Numbered from the stretch's first letter, positions 13,401 to 25,003 are shown. The stretch is DNA of 64,000 nt from Manduca sexta (GCF_014839805.1 NC_051141.1:8688777-8752776), one strand, 5' to 3'. Program-made: numbers and translations. The notes: generated by a model not told the origin, from the sequence alone.

Positions 13401-16400
13401 TAATTGTGGCCTATGTACTTATTATTTTAATGTTAAACCAATGTTTCTGTAAAGTTTAACCCAAATCAGTTCAGTAGTTTTTTTGTGAAAGAGGAACGAA
13501 CATACATCCATATATTCATCCTCACTAACTTTCGCATTTATAACATTAGTAGGATCATGTTTATTGAATGTAATTAAGGCTTATTATAATTCATTCGTCA
13601 GGCCGTGGTTTAGCCCGCGTTAATAAGGGTTTTCAGGATAAAAGGGCCTACCTAATTATGTCGTTTCTCGTGGTTAGAACTTATTCCACACAAAATTGCA
13701 TCTAGATCGGTTTAGTGGTAAGCAGCATGATTGAACAGGCATAAACATACAGCCAAAACTTTACTTTTGAAATTTAAGAGTTGCAGTTACATTTTTATTC
13801 GTATTAATATGAAGATTAATCATTTATTCTAGAGCTTGCAGTGGTTGCGCGGCTGGACCACCCCTCAGGCAGTTGAACAAGAATTGAAAGATATCCAATC
13901 TGTGTATCAGAAGGAAAAAGGTGAATTTCGTAAATATTGCATTAGATTTAGATAGCAAAATATACGTATAGCTACAGTATTTTTACGTCATTATCTCCCA
14001 ATAGAGGCGCAACTAATAGATACATAAGTACCTTGAGGGCTAATCAAGTTTATTTTCGTTTTATGACAGAAGTTTGTTTTAAAATCGAGAATAGAGATTT
14101 TTTTTTCACGTGGAATACTAAGCAAGCTTACCAGTAAGTAAGTAAGTAAGCAGGTAGGTAGGTACCTACCTGTTACGGTTAGGTAACCGTTATCAACAAA
14201 TGATTAACATGCAAGCTTACCTCACAAATTTTACCTATGTTTCACTCGTTGGTGTTAGGTACTGTAGTAGGAACGATTTCCGAACCTAAAACATTCACAG
14301 AGCGACGCCGACTCAATCGAATCGAACCTCATAGTTTTCAAGTAGGTACGTTAGAAACGTTTAGATTTAACCATACTTCTGATGAGTATTATAAACCAAA
14401 CATACCTTGGGATAATTTGTATCTGAATAAATATAAATTTTGAAATATTTTCACATGAAGGATCTGTCGACGTAGAGGAGCCGTTGAGGGAGAAAATATC
14501 GCATTATCTTAAAAGAAGTTTCCTGATACCGTTTTTCCTCATCTCCTACGGTTTCTTTGTGGGGCACTTCAGCGGAATGACTACTCTGCAAGTTCGTAGT
14601 AATTATTTTTGCTATTATAATTATTACGACGGAACTTCTATCTGTCGTTTTTCTAGTATAAACCGGCAAAGGAGCTAGTAAATTGCCGTTATAAGATATA
14701 TCCACCGCCCATAAACATGTCAGATTAATCACGGATGCGCTGTCGTGCTTAACGAAAAGTAATAGAGATTAGAGAAGACAGAAGAAGAGACGTACGCAAC
14801 GCCACATTAAATCAACGCTTCATGTTTCTGCAAGAATGTGGGGTTCCGTTAGTACATCCTCCCTAAATGCATGAAAAGTGAAGTGAAAATGGTTATTGTC
14901 ATGGTTAATCGGACAAGAGGGGACCAGTGTTCGCAAAGTGCAATCAATTTATTTTTAAACTCAACTAATGACATCTGGATCTATACTAATAACAATAATT
15001 ACTAGGAATCGTTATGCAACTTGCAATGTACCTGTAGTAAAACTAATTTCTTTTCTGACATTGCAGACATATGCAGTATCCATATTTCAGAAGCTAGAAG
15101 CACCTATAGACAAGTACTATGCAACCTTGGTCTTGGGCATACTACAGATACTAGGGACTGGAACATGTGTCCTGTTAGTACATTTTACAGGAAAAAGACC
15201 ACTGACGTTTTTCTCGACAGCAGGGGCTGGTACATGTTGTATTCTCCTGGCTAGTTATGACTATTATATACGGAATGTGAGTATAAATCTATTATTTAAC
15301 TAGTAGTAGTTTGAGAATATTAACCAAAATTACTGTGGTATATAAGCAGGAGTACGACCATATAAGATGCGTATAATTGAAATCTGAAACTAGTAATTAG
15401 TAAAATTAAACTGTAGTAATTACATAAATGAAAAGCATACTCATATATTATAATTTCTAAAAAATTCTGAAAAATCAACTTCTAAAAAATGAGGAGATGC
15501 TCGTCTTTTTTTTATGTTTGTTAGCTCGGAACTTTCGACTGGGTGAACCAATTTTGATGATTCTTTTTTTATTTGAAAGCTGGTGCTTCGCGTGTGGTCC
15601 CACATCAATTTCATTCTTGTTGGACCATTTACTTCGTAGATACATCAGAAGACTCTTAAAATGTCTACTATGATGTCCTCGACGTATACTTTTTTTACTA
15701 ACACAAAAAGCGAAATATAAAACGTTTTAACAAAAAATTACTTATACCGCGTTCAAAAACCACGAAAAACTAATCACTTTTTCATCATTTTATCTATAAA
15801 ACTGGTTATCAATTTTTGAGTCGGTGACTTATTAAGATTTCTAGTGATTTAAGTTACGTAATGTAAGGTAACATATTTTATAAAAAATGTTTCTTTGACA
15901 GAACGCTATTGCTCATGATTCAGGAATGCATTCTGATGTCTTCACGAACAGTGCAGCGGTAGAAAACTCAACAGAAAATATTGTGGTAAGAATTACTTAC
16001 AGGTAAACATTGAATTACTTATAATAAGCATAATCAGAATGACAAATCCATATTTTAAAGGGCAAAATACACACAAAATATGCACAAACAAAATACCATT
16101 TATTAATACAATTTACGTTTCTTTTCACAGTTAAGTACCAATTTTTATTCAAGTATGACAATATGTATATATTTGAACAGTTTTCTAGAGTTTCTGAATA
16201 AAATTTATGTAGTTTGTCACTTATTTAGTCCATTGAAATGTTACATTTTTTAGGCCTTACCTTGCGTTTTTTAGAGGACGCAATTTTATTATTTTGAAGT
16301 GTAGGGGGGGGTCAGTGTAATGCTAAAACCAAGTTTGTGGGGTCGCCACCCTTGTCCCACGGCCGCCATCTTGAAAATAGGGGTTGAAATGGTTTTTACG

Positions 16401-19400
16401 ATGTATCTCTTAAACTATTTATCTGACAAAAAAGTTATAAACATATTTTGTTGCAAATTAAATTCTCTACAACTTTGGTTCAGTAACTTTTTGGCGTAGA
16501 ACTATAAATAAAAAAGTTATAAGCGAAAATGTTAAGAAATTCAATGTGAAGCAATGTCCATTGCAACGTCATCAGAACGTGTGTTTATAAGGTTCATAAT
16601 ACTTTTTTGTACTCTCATTACGTACAACACAAACCCGCGGTTGTCGGCTTGTACGCGAATTACTTGGATCCTGAATCGCTTTGGCACAGATGAAGCAATT
16701 GTTCACAAAATCAAAGTCTGGCTCTGGAGCTTCTGAAACTGACGATAAACTACTGGAGCTGCTGCTGCGACGACTGATTGTTCACAAAACACAAATTTTT
16801 ACGAACTGTTTCGGAAGTTATTTACTGTACATATTGCGTGTTATTGTTATTACGTGGACAATCGAACCGATAATGTTGTTCGTCGTCGCAGCAACAGCTC
16901 CAGTAGTTTATCGTCAGTTTCAGAAGTTCCAGAGCCAGACTTTGATTTTGTGAACAATTGCTTCATCTGTGCCAAAGCGATTCAGGATCCAAGTAATTCG
17001 CGTACAAGCCGACAACCGTGGGTTTGTGTTGTACGTAATGAGAGTACAAAAAGTATTATGAACCTTATAAACACACGTTCTGATGATTGCAATGGACATT
17101 GCTTAACATTGAATTCTTAATTTCGCTTATAACTTTTTATTTATAGTTCTACGACAAAAGTTACTGAACCAAAGTTGTAGAGAATTTAATTTGCAACAAA
17201 AAATGTTTATAACTTTTTGTCAGATAAATAGTTTAAGAGATACATCGTAAAAACCATTTCACAACCCCTACAACTTGGTTTTAGCTTTACACTGACCCCC
17301 CCTACACTTTAAAAAAAAAAAATTGCGTCCTCTAAAAAACGCAACCCCAAATGTAACTTTTCAATGGACTAATTATTAATTTGGAGGCTTGAAATGATCT
17401 CTGACAGTACTTAAAATCAACACACTGTACAGTAAGTACTTATAAAGTAGCGCTATTTCTGCAGAAAGCCCTTCAGGCCGAGTATGCCGTTACATCCAGA
17501 TTTTACATAAAACATTTTGCGACGTAGGTACTAGATTTTTCCATAGTGTACCTACTCCGAAGTGCCTAAGAATATTTTTTTTAAAACAGGTACTTATAAC
17601 ACATTAATTAAGTACCTACATACAGAAATATATACTATTCATAAAAAATATACTAAAATATGCAAAACACTATTAAAATAAAGACTTGTAGGTCTATACC
17701 CATAAATAGACATCAGATTATATAATGTATTTGCGTGTTCGGAAAAAGATATATTATTGCCTCTTCTAATATAGAGACATTCAAAGAGAGATTCATCATT
17801 TAAATTATTTTATTGGAATCGCTTTCAGAAAAATCCTTATTCTTGGATCCCAATGACATTGCTAATGCTCTTGGCTTTAATTTCACACACCGGTATACGT
17901 ATGCTACCTTGGATTCTAATTGGAGAGGTAAGTAAATGCATAAATACAGATACTTATTTATTTTATTTAACTTTACTATTTACTTATATTGTTTTTCTCA
18001 TACTATAATTTCTAATACTAGTTTTTTCGATCTACTTCTGAATGTTACTGCTTCTGATCGATTCCTTTATTAAGAGGGTCTGTGTACACGACGTTTTGAA
18101 TGAGCAGTCGACGTGCTTAAATGCCTTTAAAACATGCAACCAACGCGATGCAATCCACATTTTTGTCTTAGAGTCGTCGTTTTAGTATAATATTACATAT
18201 TACAATGTAATAATATTACAATTCGACGCTTTATCCCTACTATTACAAGATACTAGAGAAATAACGACAATAGCGGGTTCTTAAATATTACTCAGTAAGT
18301 TTTATAATAAAGTGTATTCTCTGCCTCTCTTCACTTTAAACATCTGCTATCTCGGTTATAAATAGTTCAGCTAAAAAATAGATAATATCAATTAAATTAC
18401 CTTCGATATCTACATGTTTGAACTAGGCAGTTAAATTCGATTCAAGGAGTCAGAACCTATGAATAAGTTTTCATAATGCGGACAGCGATAACTATTTTTT
18501 TACATTTCATATTATAGGTGTCTTAGACATTCTATATACGAGTTAACCTGAGGTACCCACTACTGAGATAAAAGTGTAGTATGAAACATGTGTTAGATTC
18601 GAAATATGGCTAATGTGATTATGCTTCACCAAGTTCATATTTTATGGTAAATAAAACCATATTGCTTTTCAGATTTTTAACTCTAAAACAAGATCAGGCG
18701 GTGCTGGCTTGGCGAGTGCAGTTGGATACATTTTTGGATTTTTGACTAACAAAATATATATTAATATGGTCGATTCCCTATTTATTTGGGGAACTTATGG
18801 ATTTTATGGTATTGTATGGTAAGAACTATAAAATGACCCTTCAAACTAAGATAAGCAGGACCTATAAATGGGGGTTCGCTCGGGGTGACACCTTTCACCC
18901 ATAGGTATCCCACTAGAATGTCGGGTAGACTTCAGAAGGGTAGGCGCAATAAACCTTTTTCAATCATATTACAGAGAGGATTTGGCTTAGTTTTTATGAT
19001 CAGCCTCCTGCCTTCACGAATTATGTAAACGAAGCCCGGTCTTCGAACAATGTCCGTTCCGAAGAAGGCGACCCAGTCACTCTCAGACTTATCTTACTTC
19101 TTACTTCTGCGTAAGTGTGTGAAAAATAAAGTTTGGATGCTTCTTAGAACTAAATGTTGTATTCCCGGAAAGTATTGAGATGAAATTCGGCGCGTAAATC
19201 GACCATGTTTTTTGTATTTCATTATATAATATTATATTTTCTTTCAGTTTTTCTGGCTGTATCGTCTTTTATATTATGCTGCCAGAAACGGAAGGGAAGA
19301 AATTAAATGACATTGAAAATCATTTTGCGGGTATTAGAAAATTGACCAATAATGTGTATCGTTCTAAGGTTTGTAAAAATACTTATTTTTTTAATTAGTG

Positions 19401-19680
19401 CTAGTGATTGCTTCACTCACAATAATTAAATAAAGCATTAAAGCACCCGTTATAATTATTGGCGTCCAAACTCGAAGCAGCCCTTGAAACCTGCCGTGCC
19501 TCTTCATTTCTGGTACTATTAGCAGAGCGTATAGACTAGTTTTTATAATTGTATTATGTAAGCTTATAAAATAAATAAGAATTTTGTTATCAGAAAAGAC
19601 CACCGAACGACGCGACCAAAATGGAAAACATTCAAGGTACAACAAATCCAGCATTTGAAGATGATGCACTAAAGCCGTAG
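7409..19680 (+). CDS. MFS sugar transporter, facilitated trehalose transporter Tret1-like
   Basis: Thirteen exons join in frame to 540 residues: 7409-7517, 8393-8497, 12167-12369, 12742-12897, 13129-13212, 13833-13920, 14461-14591, 15067-15276, 15902-15985, 17829-17927, 18673-18818, 19248-19368 and 19594-19680. All junctions are GT..AG and all phases agree. The product should be a 12-helix plasma-membrane facilitator of the SLC2-like insect group that moves trehalose or hexoses. Family signatures: SPIGRRR at 91-97 (loop 2-3), EITQPHLRG after the exon 3/4 junction, PESPHWL at 202-208, GHFSG at 283-287 in place of the usual QQFSG, and PETEGKKL at 484-491. Exon 9 (363-390) is wholly polar with an NST sequon and looks like an extracellular loop. 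Donors after exons 5 and 7 (GTCTGT, GTTCGT) are weak. Substrate is inferred from family only. Confidence 0.88.
8869..9394 (+). repeat. Lepidopteran 'cggcttcgcccgcgtg' interspersed repeat in transporter intron 2
   Basis: It begins 'actagcttttacttgcggc', contains 'gaaggagttttccgggata' and 'cccgggatagaaagta', and ends 'ttcgtatttataatattag'. The same family appears at 13251-13554. It encodes nothing. The middle part (about 9020-9250) is diverged or is an insertion. Confidence 0.7.
9677..11288. mobile_element. 1.6-kb DNA transposon with 24-bp perfect terminal inverted repeats, non-autonomous
   Basis: The left end 9677-9700 (gggtaaggctcatattttta...) is the exact reverse complement of 11265-11288. 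Both sides are flanked by 'ttta' (9673-9676 and 11289-11292), which suggests a 4-bp target duplication. No transposase frame survives. On the minus strand near 10,760-10,670 a 'ccgccatctttttttc' stretch followed by 'aaaaggtaag' resembles a leader exon with a splice donor, so this may be a deletion derivative of a coding element. A foldback is nested inside at 9982-10345. The whole lies in intron 2 of the transporter. Superfamily unassigned. Confidence 0.8.
9982..10345. mobile_element. Foldback MITE with about 170-bp arms, nested in the 9.7-kb transposon
   Basis: The sequence 'ttaaggcgatacctcaagg' at 9982 is repeated as its reverse complement ending at 10345, and the two arms stay almost fully complementary to a centre near 10,163 ('aaaatttaatatgacgaaatttt'). 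Outer ends read TTAA, compatible with insertion at a TTAA site as for piggyBac- or Kolobok-like MITEs, though the palindrome makes the true end ambiguous. No coding capacity. Confidence 0.85.
13251..13554 (+). repeat. Lepidopteran 'cggcttcgcccgcgtg' interspersed repeat in transporter intron 5
   Basis: It shares 'ggcggcttcgcccgcgtg', 'aaggagttttccgggata', 'gttcagtag' and 'catttataacattagtagga' with the copy at 8869-9394. A further decayed fragment (gtggtttagcccgcgttaat) follows at about 13,600. Confidence 0.65.
15480..15860 (-). repeat. Relic of the 'gagtcggtg' foldback family in transporter intron 8
   Basis: The stretch 'taacaaaaaattacttata' through 'ttgagtcggtgacttatta' resembles the arm of the foldback at 19805-20420 in order and wording, with many substitutions. 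'ttttttactaacacaaaaagc' matches the reverse complement of the segment just beyond the right arm of that element. Single diverged copy, no coding. Confidence 0.5.
16228..17369. mobile_element. 1.14-kb foldback element with TA flanks and a captured coding segment in both arms
   Basis: Ends 'gtccattg' (16228) and 'caatggac' (17369) are inverted and flanked by TA on both sides, which would suit a Tc1/mariner-type target. Arms of roughly 500-550 bp run to a spacer at about 16,775-16,879. Both arms carry the same open segment with 'SSLSSVSEVPEPDFDFVNN' and a CxxC pair, one reading plus and one minus. The left arm has an extra block of about 50 bp near 16,340-16,380. It lies in intron 9 of the sugar transporter. 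Confidence 0.8.
16854..17120 (+). pseudogene. Captured protein fragment in the right arm of the foldback
   Basis: An 88-codon open frame: a serine-rich stretch (RRRSNSSSSLSSVSEVPEPD) is followed by FVNNCFICAKAI, a CxxC pair like half a zinc ribbon, then VCVVRNESTKSIMNLINTRSDD. The mirrored frame in the left arm (minus strand, about 16,795-16,540) keeps the same residues but diverges after TRSDD because of an indel. The wording resembles the N-terminal cysteine-rich part of repeat-encoded insect proteins, but I cannot name the family. It has no start context, promoter or full domain, so it is likely a fragment carried by the element rather than a gene. Confidence 0.45.
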
Positions 19681-19804
19681 AATCTATTAAGACTTACGGC
19701 AACTATGAAGACTGTCTTGGATTAGACATCATTTAAGCAACCTATATGTGATACGAATAATTATGAATACCTCTATCGATATACGATACTTATTTTCACT
19801 AATC

Positions 19805-20420
19805 TTAATAAAAATAATTTTAACAAAAAATTAAACCGCCTCCAAAAACCACTCAAAACCAAAAAATAATTTTACATAACAGTTATATATTGGATACCAA
19901 TTTTGGAGTCGGTGCCTAATTAAAATTGCTAATTAACTATATTTGTTGCTTAGTCCATCTATGAGCTACATTTCTTTCAAAACAATTAAAAGGAGTAGGT
20001 TCGCATATACTACTAACAAACATACACAGTGAAAGGTGTAATACCAAGCACATGTATGGTGTTTCATCGTTTTCTTTCCTCTTTTTTCGGGGCAGGGAGT
20101 GTAATGTACCCACATTTGACCAGCTATATGTAACAGGGTAAGAATTTGGGTAGTGTACAGTTAGCAAATTTAAATATTTCCTTAATAGCTTCCATTTGCT
20201 GTGCTGCGGCGGTGCGTTCATCTCCGGTGACGATCTGACTTGCTGACTTTGTACGCTGGCAGCACATTGTTTTCGTGTATTTATCTAGCTTAACTAGCAA
20301 TTTTAATTAGGCACCGACTCCAAAATTGGTATCCAATATATAACTGTTATGTGAAATATTTTTTTGGTTTTGAGTGGTTTCTGAAGGCGGTTTAATTTTT
20401 TGTTAAAATTATTTTTATTT
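19805..20420. mobile_element. Foldback element with about 130-bp arms downstream of the transporter
   Basis: The left arm (about 19,805-19,937, 'taacaaaaaattaaaccgcc' to 'aattgctaattaa') and right arm (about 20,288-20,420) are near-perfect reverse complements that share 'ccaattttggagtcggtgcc'. The 350-bp spacer shows no recognised gene. It joins directly to the satellite units at 20,488, and the two probably form one composite element ending near 21,415 in 'gaagtcggttaataaag'. Confidence 0.8.
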
Positions 20421-20485
20421 TTTGCTTTTTTGTGTTAGTAAAAAGTAGACCGTCTCAATGGCATAGTTGTGTTTCGCTCACGATA

Positions 20486-21175
20486 CGACTATCGCGCTGA
20501 GGAGTTACACCTCTGAGTACCACTGAAAAGGGGAAAAGGTGTAATGCTATATATATGTATGTAAGAAGTAGATTCAAGCAAACCTAACGCAAAAACACAA
20601 CTGATATATTTGGATCATACTTACTACAACTATCGCGCTGTGGTGTTACATCTCTGCCTGCCCTGGAAAAGGGAAAAGGTGTGATGCTATATATATGTAT
20701 GTATGTAAGAAGTAGAGTCCACTAAACCCAACACAAAAACATAACTAATGTGTTTTGCACGCAGTACGACTATCGCGCTGAAATGTTACACCTCTGCCTA
20801 CCCCTGAAAAGGGGAAAAGCTGTGATGCTATATATATGTATGTAAGAAGCAGATTCAAGCAAATCTAACGCAAAAACAACTGATATGTTTCACACACAGT
20901 ACGACTATCGCGATGAAATGTTACGCCTCTGCCTACCCCTGAAAAGGGGAAAAGCTGTGATGCTATATATATGTATGTAAGAAGTAGATTCAAGCAAATC
21001 TAACGCAAAAACAACTGATATGTTTCACACACAGTACGACTGTCGCGATGAAATGTTACGCCTCTGCCTACCCATGACACGGGGAAAAGGTGTTATGCTA
21101 TATGTATAAGTATGTGAGAAGTACACTCAACCAAACTCAATGCAAAAACATAACTAACTACGCCACAGGAAAGCT
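20486..21175 (+). repeat. Five tandem satellite units of 135-141 bp
   Basis: The anchor 'actatcgcg' (actgtcgcg in the last) recurs at 20488, 20629, 20769, 20904 and 21039. Each unit also has 'gttacacctctg' or 'gttacgcctctg', 'ccctgaaaaggggaaaag', 'gctatatatatgtatgtaag' and 'cgcaaaaaca'. Units 4 and 5 are nearly identical. The inner 'cccctgaaaagggg' is itself a small palindrome. A single inverted unit of the same family is seen near 39,730-39,790. Confidence 0.85.
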
Positions 21176-21415
21176 AAATTCGCGAATTCGTTTTCTTGGA
21201 CGACATAATTATTCTAGTTTTTTAATTTTAAAACCAAACTACCCAAGCGATGTTGAAAAAAATGTTATGGGACCAATCTGGAGAGAAATTCTTTCGAATA
21301 AAAAAAGAATTTTCCAAATCGGTTCATAAATGAGCGAGATCTGAGGTAACAAACATACAAAAAAAAACACGTCAAATTGATAACCTCCTCCTTTTTTTGA
21401 AGTCGGTTAATAAAG
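21176..21415 (+). repeat. 3' tail of the satellite-bearing composite element
   Basis: An open stretch (GRHNYSSFLILKPNYPSD ... REILSNKKRIFQIGS) ends at a stop at 21327-21329. It is followed by 'aacaaacatacaaaaaaaaac' and 'ttgaagtcggttaataaag', the usual end of this repeat family. I treat it as repeat tail, not a gene. Confidence 0.45.
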
Positions 21416-21708
21416 AGTTTCGAGCATAAAACCTGCACTAAACTACTTGCGAAATAGCTTCGCCAAAATTGATCGTAGACTAATTACGTCGGTTCCTGTG
21501 TAACAAATCATGAGACTTCGCAACGAGTTCCGTCATATGTACACCATTTTGTACTCAAAAATAAATAGTCACCTAATTAGAACTTATAACAAAAGTTTAA
21601 TAAGGTTTGTATTGAGTAGGTATAGTATATTTTGTAGCCTGAATTCCAAATCAAGTAAAAAAAAAATGTATTAGGATTACAAAGACAAAATAGGTGATAG
21701 CAACCAGA

Positions 21709-22145
21709 CAGTGGCGTAGCTAGGCGTGGGTGAAGTGGGCACTTGCCCACGGCCTTGCACTTAAAGGGGCCTCGCAAGGCCTCTTTAGATACGATGCCAA
21801 CAGATTTTAAATCCCCTTTTATATGTAAATTTAACAAAAAATATTTCGAACGAAGCAGATTTAGCTGCAATAATAAATTACAAATTAATACTAGAGGGCT
21901 TCTGTAAAGCATAAAGCCGAAGGACATTAAGTATTTTTGTAAATAAAAAATATTACTCTAATAAAACCTTTTTCAAATCTATATGCTTTTCAATAATCAC
22001 CCATCGCACATTTATATTTTTCACTATGATAAATATGTATGTCGTGACAAAGCATGTTTGGTAAGATAAATTTATTGGATAGATCTTGGGAACGAAAGAA
22101 AAGGGGCCTCGCTGATGCCCACGTCTGTATTTGTCCACGCCACTG
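21709..22145. mobile_element. hAT-like MITE, 437 bp
   Basis: It begins 'cagtggcgtagctaggcgtg' and ends with the inverted match 'cacgccactg'. Flanks are 'caaccaga' (21701-21708) and 'ctatcaga' (22146-22153), 6 of 8 identical, fitting the 8-bp target duplication of hAT elements. No transposase. Inside, 'aaaggggcctcgcaaggcc' near the left is echoed by 'aaaggggcctcgctgatgcc' near the right. Confidence 0.75.
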
Positions 22146-22513
22146 CTATCAGACAGCCATGTCTGAAATCTTTTCAGTCTGTAATTTAAATATTGTAGTT
22201 AGAAGATATTATTGCATTGTACGTCAGGACTAAGTAGTCTCAAGTGTTGAAGACAGGGTATATGGGCTGTGGATTATGAATACTGATTTTTTTGGTTTAT
22301 GGTACTTAATACAGTGATATGGATCTCCAAATGGGGAAACCTAAAGGTCGGGCAGGCGACCGGCCGTAAATACATAATCAAATCCATTCTGGAAGATGCT
22401 TGAATACGTGTTAGATATGTCAAATCAGATTTGAATTTGAGCTATTTGATGAGGTAAAGTACACAATTATAAATGCGCGTCTTATATTATATATATTATA
22501 TTTCATAAGAGAT

Positions 22514-22836
22514 GAAAGCGGCGATAGCCTAGTTGGGTGTGGAACGGACTGCCAAGACGAATGTCCGCAGGTTCAAATCCCAAGGGCACACATACCTCTG
22601 ACTTTTCTAAAAAAATCATATGTGTATTCTTTGTGAATTTATCGTTCGCTTTAACGGTGAAGAAAAACATCGTGAGGAAACCCGCACATCTGAGAAGTTC
22701 TCTATAGGAATTTCGAAGGTGTGTGAAGTCTACTAGGCCAGCGTGGTGGACTAAGGCCTTAATCTCTTCCAGTAGTAGAGAAGGCCCGTGCTCAGCAGTG
22801 GGCAAGTATAAAATACAGGGCTGATATTATTATTAT
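22514..22836 (+). repeat. tRNA-derived SINE
   Basis: The 5' part has an A-box-like 'tagcctagttggg' (22527) and a B-box 'ggttcaaatcc' (about 22,571), the internal polymerase III promoter of a tRNA-like head. The body runs through 'atcgtgaggaaacccgcaca' and 'gctcagcagtgggcaagta' to a 'tattattattattaataata' tail. This is a common lepidopteran SINE. It is not a functional tRNA: no acceptor stem closes around the boxes. Confidence 0.85.
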
Positions 22837-22840
22837 TAAT

Positions 22841-23998
22841 AATAAAAGATGATAAAGAAAGGAAAATTCTTTTATTCTAATAAGGAACATTTTTCATGAT
22901 AATTTAATGAGGTAGAGTTGTCTATGCCCTATCCACGTTGAAGTACTAAACGAAAATTTTACATCAACTGATTTGTTTTTCGCCATTACGACGAGCCATT
23001 AGCCAAAGTTCTGCTGTTAGTTCGATTCAAGTTTATTTGCATTTGATTCGATTCAATGACTACCCACTTATTTATCTAGCTTTATAATGCACAACGTGTT
23101 AACGACCAACGGTGTGGATAGTGTGGCGCAATCAAATTATCATGGGCCATGGCCAGATCGAACAACAATCTTTGTAATAGTCGCATGGTGTATTACCTGT
23201 GTTATTTATGTAACTAAACGACCTACAATTTTTTTTACCAAAATACGTCTTAGGGATGTGCCCCGTTGGATCGTTTAAAATCTGTATTCGCGGATACGTA
23301 TCGTATAATAAGTTTAGTTAACATTCCAAATTAAATCATAATTTATACCAAATTATTATAAATATTAAAATTAAATGATCTATAAGGCGCGTTGGGGTAA
23401 GATCGTAGGAGGTGTAACACCGTATAAATGAAATAACTTGCAATTGTGTTATAATTTTTGTTCTTAGACAACACTACCTGCGACCCCATCTTATTCCCTA
23501 CGTTCCACTAGTTCGCATGAATGATTCCGACAAATAAATAATGTTTACGGTGCTAACAAACAGAATATCGGTATTTCGTCGTTCCCTGGCAGATCCGGAT
23601 TAACCCCATGCAAGAATTTGTCTAATTTTAATTTAGTATTTACTGTTTTCAATTACTTTTGTAGTTATATAGTATCATAAAGGAAATAAATCTTGTGACT
23701 TGTTTATTAAAATTTTTCGAAACACCTATATTCCCTGAAATCCGATCTTCACGCATATTATTATTTGTCGTTAAAAACGGATAAAAATCTTTCGTTCGTT
23801 CGATGATTATTTTCGTTAAGTTTTCTTATATTTTCTAATTTTCCGCACAATTTTTGGATTTCTTTTTTTTTCTTAAGAACCTTCTCCTGACAAGAACAAA
23901 CACAACAACAACAAAAAAAAAATGTGAAATCCAGCCGTTCACGTGTGATGGCGTGACCAACAGTGACCAAGGGAAACAGGGATTCATTTTTATATAGC
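22841..23998. other. Intergenic, no supported gene
   Basis: An open frame of 63 codons at 23087-23278 has one hydrophobic run (TIFVIVAWCITCVIYVT) but no splice, start or family support. A purine/pyrimidine-biased stretch with 'acaacaacaaaaaaaaaatg' lies near 23,910. Nothing else is recognised. Confidence 0.35.
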
Positions 23999-25003
23999 AC
24001 TAGCTTTTGCCCGCGGCTCCGCCCGCGTTATAATGTTTTTCAGGCTAAAGTTTTCCGTTATAAAAGTAGTAGTTTCCCGGGAGCCTATCTTCTTCCCAGG
24101 GTCTCAAACTGTCTCCATACCAAATTTCATCTTAATACGTTGGGTAGTTTTTGAGTTTAACACGTTCAGACAGACAGATGCTGCGGGGGACTTTGTTTTA
24201 TAATATATTTTTAGAACTTTTAAAGTGGAACAATCCCGTCATACATCATTGTTGCATAACTTTAACCGTTTACGCAGCGCAGGCAACGGAAGCTCTCAAA
24301 ACTTATAATTTTCCCCGTTTTTGCAACATGTTTCATTACTGCTCCGCTCCTATTGGTCATAGCGCGATGATATATGGCCTATAGCACTCCAGGAACAAAG
24401 GGCTATCCAACACAAAAAGATTTTTTCAGTTCAAACCGGTAGTTCCTGAGATTAGCCATTACTGCTCCGCTCCTATTGGTCATAGCGTGATGATATATAG
24501 CTTATAGCGGTCCACAAATAAAGGGCTATCCAACACAAAACGAATTTTTCAGTTGAAACCGGTAGTACCTGAGATTAGCCATTACTGCTCCGCTCCTATT
24601 AGTCATAGCGTGATGATATATGACTTTGAGCACTCCACAAACAAAGGACTATTCAACCCAAAAAGAATTTTTCAGTTTGAATCGGTAGTTCCTGAGATTA
24701 GCCATTACTGCTCCGCTCCTATTGAATATAGCGTGATGATATATAGCCTATAGCACTCCACGAACAAAGGGCTATCCAACGCAAAAAGAATTTTTCAGTT
24801 TGGACCGGTAGTTCCTGAGATTAGCCATTACTGCTCCGCTCCTATTGGGTATAGCGTGATGATATATAGCCTATAGCACTCCACGAACAAAGAGCTATCC
24901 AACGCAAAAATAATTTTTCGGTTTGGACCGGTAATTCCTGAGATTAGCGCGTTCAAACAAACAAACAAACAAACTCTTCATCAGCTTTATATAATAGTAT
25001 AGA
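23999..25003 (+). repeat. Lepidopteran interspersed repeat with five 123-bp units
   Basis: Same element as 384-1137. It starts 'actagcttttgcccgcggct' and ends 'ctttatataatagtataga'. The tandem part has five units starting at 24334, 24457, 24580, 24703 and 24826, each exactly 123 bp, and stops at 'gagattagcgcgttcaaaca' (about 24,948). Because 123 is a multiple of three, stop-free frames run through several units, but they are not genes. Confidence 0.8.

Noticed and set aside
22514..22600. tRNA gene
   Set aside because: A and B boxes are present but no cloverleaf closes, and the sequence continues into a SINE body.
23087..23278. Small membrane protein of 63 residues
   Set aside because: A single hydrophobic run in AT-rich intergenic DNA, with no conserved motif or neighbouring exon.
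24151..24753. Repeated protein-coding frames across the 123-bp units
   Set aside because: The unit length is a multiple of three, so stop-free frames persist by arithmetic. Sequence matches a dispersed repeat at three loci.
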